A DNA stretch of 14,744 nucleotides from Bacillota bacterium (GTDB lineage: Bacteria; Bacillota; UBA4882; UBA10575): assembly GCA_012521315.1 (NCBI GenBank), contig JAAYMP010000084.1:1-14744 (forward strand). The letters are read 5' to 3'. This document shows, one piece after another, positions 12,893 through 14,744 of this stretch. The notes under the pieces are model-generated. The model was not told the origin of the DNA. It saw only the letters and a list, made by a program, of their open reading frames with translations, and ran no database searches. The position numbers were made by a program, and so were the translations under genes. Every line of letters begins with the position of its first letter. Positions within the stretch are counted from its first letter, which is position 1.

Positions 12893-13756
12893 TCACATTT
12901 TACCGGAAAACAGTCGTTGGAAGAACACCGCAATCCCTCGCGACGGGTGCTCTGGCAAGAGCAACAGTTGTTGTGCCATCTTCCAAATGCCCTGAGAAGC
13001 TTTGGAATTTGGGTGCGTCATAATAAAAGGTTGTTGTTGTTTCACTGCTTTCGGGACATTCGGGTCATAAAGAATATGCCCTAAGGGTTCCAACGGAAAT
13101 TGCAAGAATTTCTCGGCAACGATGCGGAGGCGTTCCACCACCTCTTCGCCTTCCTCTTCGCTTTTCACCATATTCACCGCCACATAAATCTTGGCGTTGG
13201 GGTTTTCTTTGGAGATAATCTTGATCACGCCATAGGCATCGGCGATGGAGGTTGGTTCCGGAATCGTCACCACGATAATTTCTTCCGCCGCCAACAAAAA
13301 GCGGATCACTTTATTGGAAATCCCCGCACCGGTGTCCAGAATAATGAAATCATTATCTTCATCTAAGGTAAAAAGCCGGTTTACGCAGTTGTCCAACTGC
13401 CAAGAACTAATATTTGCCAGTTCCTGCAGGCCGGATCCACCCGCAATGATCTTCACGCCGGCCGGGCCTTCCATGACCACATCAACCAAATCCCGTTCGC
13501 CGGAGAAAAAGTGGCCCAAATGATATTTGGGGATCATCCCCAGCATCAAATCGATATTGGCCAAACCCAAGTCGGTATCGATTAAGGTCACTTTTTGGCC
13601 CAATTTGGAAAGGCAAATGGACAGGTTAACCGAGATGTTGGTCTTACCGACCCCGCCTTTACCACTGGTGACGGCAATGATCCGGGCTTTACGTGTATTC
13701 ACCCGGTTATTTTTGCTATTTACCAGCTCCCTTAAACGTTCTGCTTGGTCACGCAT
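12893..13756 (-). CDS. flhG: MinD-like ATPase FlhG (YlxH), flagellar number regulator
   Basis: This is a 287-residue MinD/ParA-type ATPase that, with FlhF, sets the number and place of flagella. The deviant Walker A SGKGGVGKTN (31-40), switch I DTDLGLANIDLMLG (60-73) and switch II IILDTGAG are clear. The N-terminal DQAERLR (3-9) is the motif by which FlhG stimulates the GTPase of FlhF. The C-terminal AVFFQRLFSGKM stretch could be a short amphipathic membrane-targeting helix as in MinD. The ATG at 13756 has AAGGAG 7 nt upstream and puts the DQA motif at residue 3, which fixes the start; a longer frame to 13789 lacks support. Its first 8 nt overlap the end of flhF, so the two are translationally coupled. 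Confidence 0.95.
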   Translation of the reverse strand: MRDQAERLRELVNSKNNRVNTRKARIIAVTSGKGGVGKTNISVNLSICLSKLGQKVTLIDTDLGLANIDLMLGMIPKYHLGHFFSGERDLVDVVMEGPAGVKIIAGGSGLQELANISSWQLDNCVNRLFTLDEDNDFIILDTGAGISNKVIRFLLAAEEIIVVTIPEPTSIADAYGVIKIISKENPNAKIYVAVNMVKSEEEGEEVVERLRIVAEKFLQFPLEPLGHILYDPNVPKAVKQQQPFIMTHPNSKASQGIWKMAQQLLLLPEHPSRGIAVFFQRLFSGKM

Positions 13757-14744
13757 TGATGGTCTCCTTATTCGCGAACTTATCCGCATACCTCTTGATC
13801 ACTTCAAAGGTTGCGACCTCGATATCCTCCGGTACACTCTGTCCTGTTGTGACATAGGACAACGGAATACGAAGCCTTTCGGCAACCTCGATCACATTGC
13901 TCAAGCTATTGGTCTCATCCAATTTGGTAAAGATTAAACGGTTCACACCCAACTCTTTAAAGGCATCGGCCGTTTCCAGCAGATCCTCTAATTTGGTGTT
14001 AGCGCTTAACACCAAATGGGTTTCATTCAAGGGTCGTCCGTTGAAAAAGTGTTTTAATTCGCGGATCTGCTGCTTATTCTTTTGGCTGCGCCCCGCGGTA
14101 TCAATTAAGATCAATTGTTTATCCATTAGTTTTTGAAAAGCGTACTTCAGATCAGCAGCGGTATATACTACTTCAATCGGCAAGTTTATGATTTCGGAAT
14201 AGGTTTTTAATTGCTCGACCGCCGCGATCCGGTAGGTATCGATGGTGATCAAGCCGACCGATTTCCCTTCGAACAGGGCAAAATTGGCCGCCAACTTGGC
14301 AATGGTCGTCGTTTTGCCAACCCCGGTGGGGCCGACCAGGGCTACCACGGTCGGACGGCTACTGAGCCGGATCGGATAAGTTTTGATCAAAAACTCATCC
14401 CAATTTTTCCGGGACTGACTTTCCGGGCCTTCCGCCTCCTGCTTGTCCGCCATTTCTTGCTCGGCGGGGAGTTGCTCCTCGGGGATGGCCCGCGCGGCGG
14501 CGGTTTCCGCCGGTGATGTTCCGGAACGGACTTGCGCCGTCACTCCTTCAATGGCCATCCGGATCTCCGATAATTCTTTTTTCACCTTCTCCAGTTCCGG
14601 CATGATCGCCGTGGTCTCCGGCTGGAATAATTGGCGTTGCTTTTCCTCGCCCGCCTCCGCCGTCTCCTGCTTGACGGGTGATTGGATCCGTACCGTCTCC
14701 TTGTTATCTACGGCGGCCAGCACTTCATATCTTCTTTTCGCAAA
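13749..14744 (-). CDS. flhF: Flagellar GTPase FlhF (partial, 5' end cut by window edge)
   Basis: FlhF is an SRP-type GTPase that marks the site of new flagella. The frame runs open to the window edge; the first visible residues FAKRRYEVLAAVD match the end of the FlhF N-terminal region (F-x-K-x-x-EV-x-A-AVD), so about 50 residues are missing and the GTG at 14723 is internal. The G domain is complete (fragment numbering): P-loop GPTGVGKTTT (138-147), DTYRIAAVEQLKTY (169-182), DTAGR (215-219) and TKLDE (273-277). The region between the N-terminal part and the P-loop holds one clear helix (PELEKVKKELSEIR) and then an A/E/P/Q-rich linker (about 75-110); the usual N-domain helices look shortened. 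It ends by overlapping flhG by 8 nt. Confidence 0.93.
   Translation of the reverse strand, partial: FAKRRYEVLAAVDNKETVRIQSPVKQETAEAGEEKQRQLFQPETTAIMPELEKVKKELSEIRMAIEGVTAQVRSGTSPAETAAARAIPEEQLPAEQEMADKQEAEGPESQSRKNWDEFLIKTYPIRLSSRPTVVALVGPTGVGKTTTIAKLAANFALFEGKSVGLITIDTYRIAAVEQLKTYSEIINLPIEVVYTAADLKYAFQKLMDKQLILIDTAGRSQKNKQQIRELKHFFNGRPLNETHLVLSANTKLEDLLETADAFKELGVNRLIFTKLDETNSLSNVIEVAERLRIPLSYVTTGQSVPEDIEVATFEVIKRYADKFANKETINA

Noticed and set aside
12861..12896. Upstream start for cheA at 12896
   Set aside because: It would overlap the end of flhG and ignore the well placed GGAGGTG before the ATG at 12860.

Overview
The window looks like a chromosomal segment of a motile, endospore-forming, Gram-positive Firmicute, most likely of the class Clostridia. 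The evidence is a spoIIGA-sigE sporulation pair, a BofC-like protein, a CheC/CheD chemotaxis system, FlhF/FlhG and strong AGGAGG-type ribosome binding sites. The genus cannot be told from the sequence alone. All sixteen genes lie on the minus strand, so transcription runs from high to low coordinates.

Region 14744 to 5895 is the distal part of a flagellar/chemotaxis (fla/che) operon: flhF (5' end cut by the window edge), flhG, cheA, cheW, cheC, cheD, sigD, fapA (DUF342), a small charged hypothetical protein and a SwrB-like membrane protein. Genes overlap or are 7 to 80 nt apart. An intrinsic terminator lies just beyond the last gene (about 5850-5882). FlhF/FlhG control flagellar number and position. 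CheA/CheW form the signalling core, CheC/CheD form the phosphatase/deamidase adaptation pair, and SigD transcribes late motility genes.

Region 5742 to 2742 is a cell division/sporulation block: ftsZ, then spoIIGA and sigE. FtsZ forms the division ring. SpoIIGA is the membrane protease that matures pro-sigma-E after asymmetric septation. In most Firmicutes this block follows ftsA and precedes sigG; here its neighbours are the fla/che operon and a phospholipid synthase gene.

Region 2556 to 1 holds a CDP-alcohol phosphatidyltransferase gene ending in a clear terminator, a PrsW-family intramembrane protease, yebC with its own likely promoter, and the start of a BofC-domain gene cut by the window edge.

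No tRNA, rRNA, CRISPR array, insertion sequence or prophage was seen, and no gene-free stretch exceeds 300 nt. The longest gaps are 4416-4686 (palindromes and inverted repeats before spoIIGA), 2557-2741 (an unused strong Shine-Dalgarno sequence after sigE) and 5743-5894 (terminator plus an inverted repeat before ftsZ). I found no clear new multi-gene system. The best leads are the gene-order junctions around ftsZ-spoIIGA-sigE, a hairpin that puts the sigD ribosome binding site in its loop, a repeat-encoded acidic tail on CheW, a very short FtsZ linker, and two poorly characterised flagellar-operon proteins.
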